A stretch of DNA of 64,000 nucleotides, from NCBI RefSeq assembly GCF_050624435.1, contig NC_134541.1, positions 12,020,995 through 12,084,994 of the forward strand, written 5' to 3'. This DNA comes from Tenrec ecaudatus. Lineage: Eukaryota > Chordata > Mammalia > Afrosoricida > Tenrecidae. Made by a program: the position numbers and the translations under genes. This document shows, piece by piece, positions 62,827 through 64,000 of this stretch (its first letter is position 1; each line of letters starts with the position of its first letter). The notes below the pieces were generated by a model that was not told where the DNA came from, did not search any database, and worked only from the letters and a program-made list of their open reading frames with translations.

Positions 62827-64000
62827 GTGAGTCTTAAGCTTTTCTGTTAAAGGGAGAAAGTTACTTTTAAAGGTCATCAGTGGCAGGGCTTAGGTCAGAG
62901 GGAATGCACCTTGCATCAATAGTCAGCTCCGTTGGAGGACCCCAGGGCCCAGTGTGCTCAGAACCACAGACAGGCTGGTGGGCTTCTGCACTCGCTGTGA
63001 CAGTAGCATTGTCTGCAGAAAATGTGAAACTTTGAGTATTCCTGTCAAAGTTTGTCCGCTAAGCACTGCAGTCTGGCTCACAACAACCCTTTATAGGAGT
63101 CCCAAGGCGTGAGAAATCTTTATTGGCCAGATAACCCCGCAGCTGGAGAGGCGATCTGGGTCCCACGTAGTGAGAGCCAGGGTGCAGCCTCCCTGTGCAC
63201 ATGGTGACTTGACAAAATACAAGAAAACGCTTATCTCCTCAAAAGGTTAATGATCTATTAAAAAAAAACGTGTATTTTTATTTATTAAATACATGCTTGG
63301 AAGTACAACTTGTCATTTTATCTGCTTTTTACAAAATAGGAAAGGGAATCTGAAAAACAAACACAACACTGCGGTCTGCCCTAACACTGTTTAATAGCAG
63401 ACAGCTGGGTGATCTTCGTTAGAGCTTATTTGTTGGATCGTGGCTTCGTGTATCCTGTCATTGCACTACATTCGTCATTTTCTTCAGCGTATTCTGGCAA
63501 AGAAGGGGCAGGGAGGCGAAATAAATCTCTTTTCAGAAAGTGACCCTTCAGGAGAATAAAAGCAGAAGGACTCCTAGCCCAGCCCAGAGTGTATGTTCAG
63601 TTCGCTGCTAAGATCCCACAGCATGGAACCAAAAAAAGTCATTGCCGTTGAATCAGCACTGACTCTCAGCGACCTAATTTAATTGGCCAGGGTAGACCCT
63701 CACCTGGGGATGTCAGAGAGTGTAACTGTTTACTAGAGCAGAATGTCCGGTCTGTCTCCCTCAGAGCAGCTGGTGGTTTTGAACTGCTGACCTTGCAGTT
63801 AGCAGCCCAGCTCTTCGCCACTACACCACCAGGGCTCCTTTAATACATGCAAAGATGCCTGTAACTACAGCAGGTTCCTCAGCCTTTACAGTTTTAAGTA
63901 ACTCTCCCACCATCAGCTTCTGTTCAGTGCAGACGGGCTCGTTGGAGTGCTTTAGGAACTTGTCCACATGCCGCGTCCCGGGCTCTTCTCAGGGCCATGC
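62827..64000 (+). other. DPM1 intron 7, first part
   Basis: It holds a degraded antisense SINE at about 63040-63180 and a clear antisense AfroSINE at 63632-63840. No further DPM1 exon was recognised before the window ends. Confidence 0.55.
63632..63840 (-). repeat. AfroSINE, antisense
   Basis: It contains 'gctgaccttgcagttagcag' and ends 'ccactacaccaccagggctc'. Confidence 0.88.

Overview
The window is mammalian nuclear DNA: split genes with GT-AG introns, CpG-rich promoter sequence, long stretches of interspersed repeats and simple repeats. Three protein-coding genes are recognised: the last coding exon of KCNG1 (+), the intronless MOCS3 (-) and the first seven coding exons of DPM1 (+). As I recall it, the human chromosome 20q13.13 block has the same order and orientation (KCNG1, MOCS3, DPM1, read in reverse), with a KCNG1-MOCS3 gap of similar size (about 40 kb).

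The repeats point to an afrotherian. About thirty tRNA-derived SINE copies are present, recognisable by the phrases 'ccaccagggctcc', 'ggttagcagccca' and 'gactcatagggaccct', which fit AfroSINE. There are also BovB/RTE-like 3' ends and an L1-type LINE 3' tail that I recall from afrotherian genomes. Five copies of a roughly 190 bp hAT MITE with termini CAGTGGTTCTCAACC look like SPIN. SPIN is reported from tenrecs among Afrotheria, so a tenrec (for example Echinops) is my best guess. This is inference from memory, not a database search.

Layout. 1-1997: end of the last KCNG1 intron. 1998-2768: KCNG1 last coding exon, then a short 3'UTR. About 3.1-41.9 kb: intergenic desert of SINEs, LINE tails, LTRs, hAT elements and microsatellites, with a few repeat-free islands that may be regulatory. 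41.9-44.9 kb: MOCS3 3'UTR and CDS on the minus strand. 44.9-45.2 kb: a compact divergent promoter shared by MOCS3 and DPM1. 45.2-64 kb: DPM1 exons 1-7 and their repeat-filled introns; the remaining exons lie beyond the right edge.

The three genes are functionally unrelated. KCNG1 is a silent Kv channel subunit, MOCS3 activates sulfur-carrier proteins for molybdenum cofactor and tRNA thiolation, and DPM1 makes dolichol-phosphate-mannose. Only MOCS3 and DPM1 share a promoter. I see no novel multi-gene system. The most interesting signals concern transposition: two SPIN insertions at the same site of two different AfroSINEs, three A/T-only micro-insertions flanked by 11-17 bp direct repeats, two LINE-tail copies sharing a 5' end, and an exon-like relic with an in-frame stop just after DPM1 exon 7.
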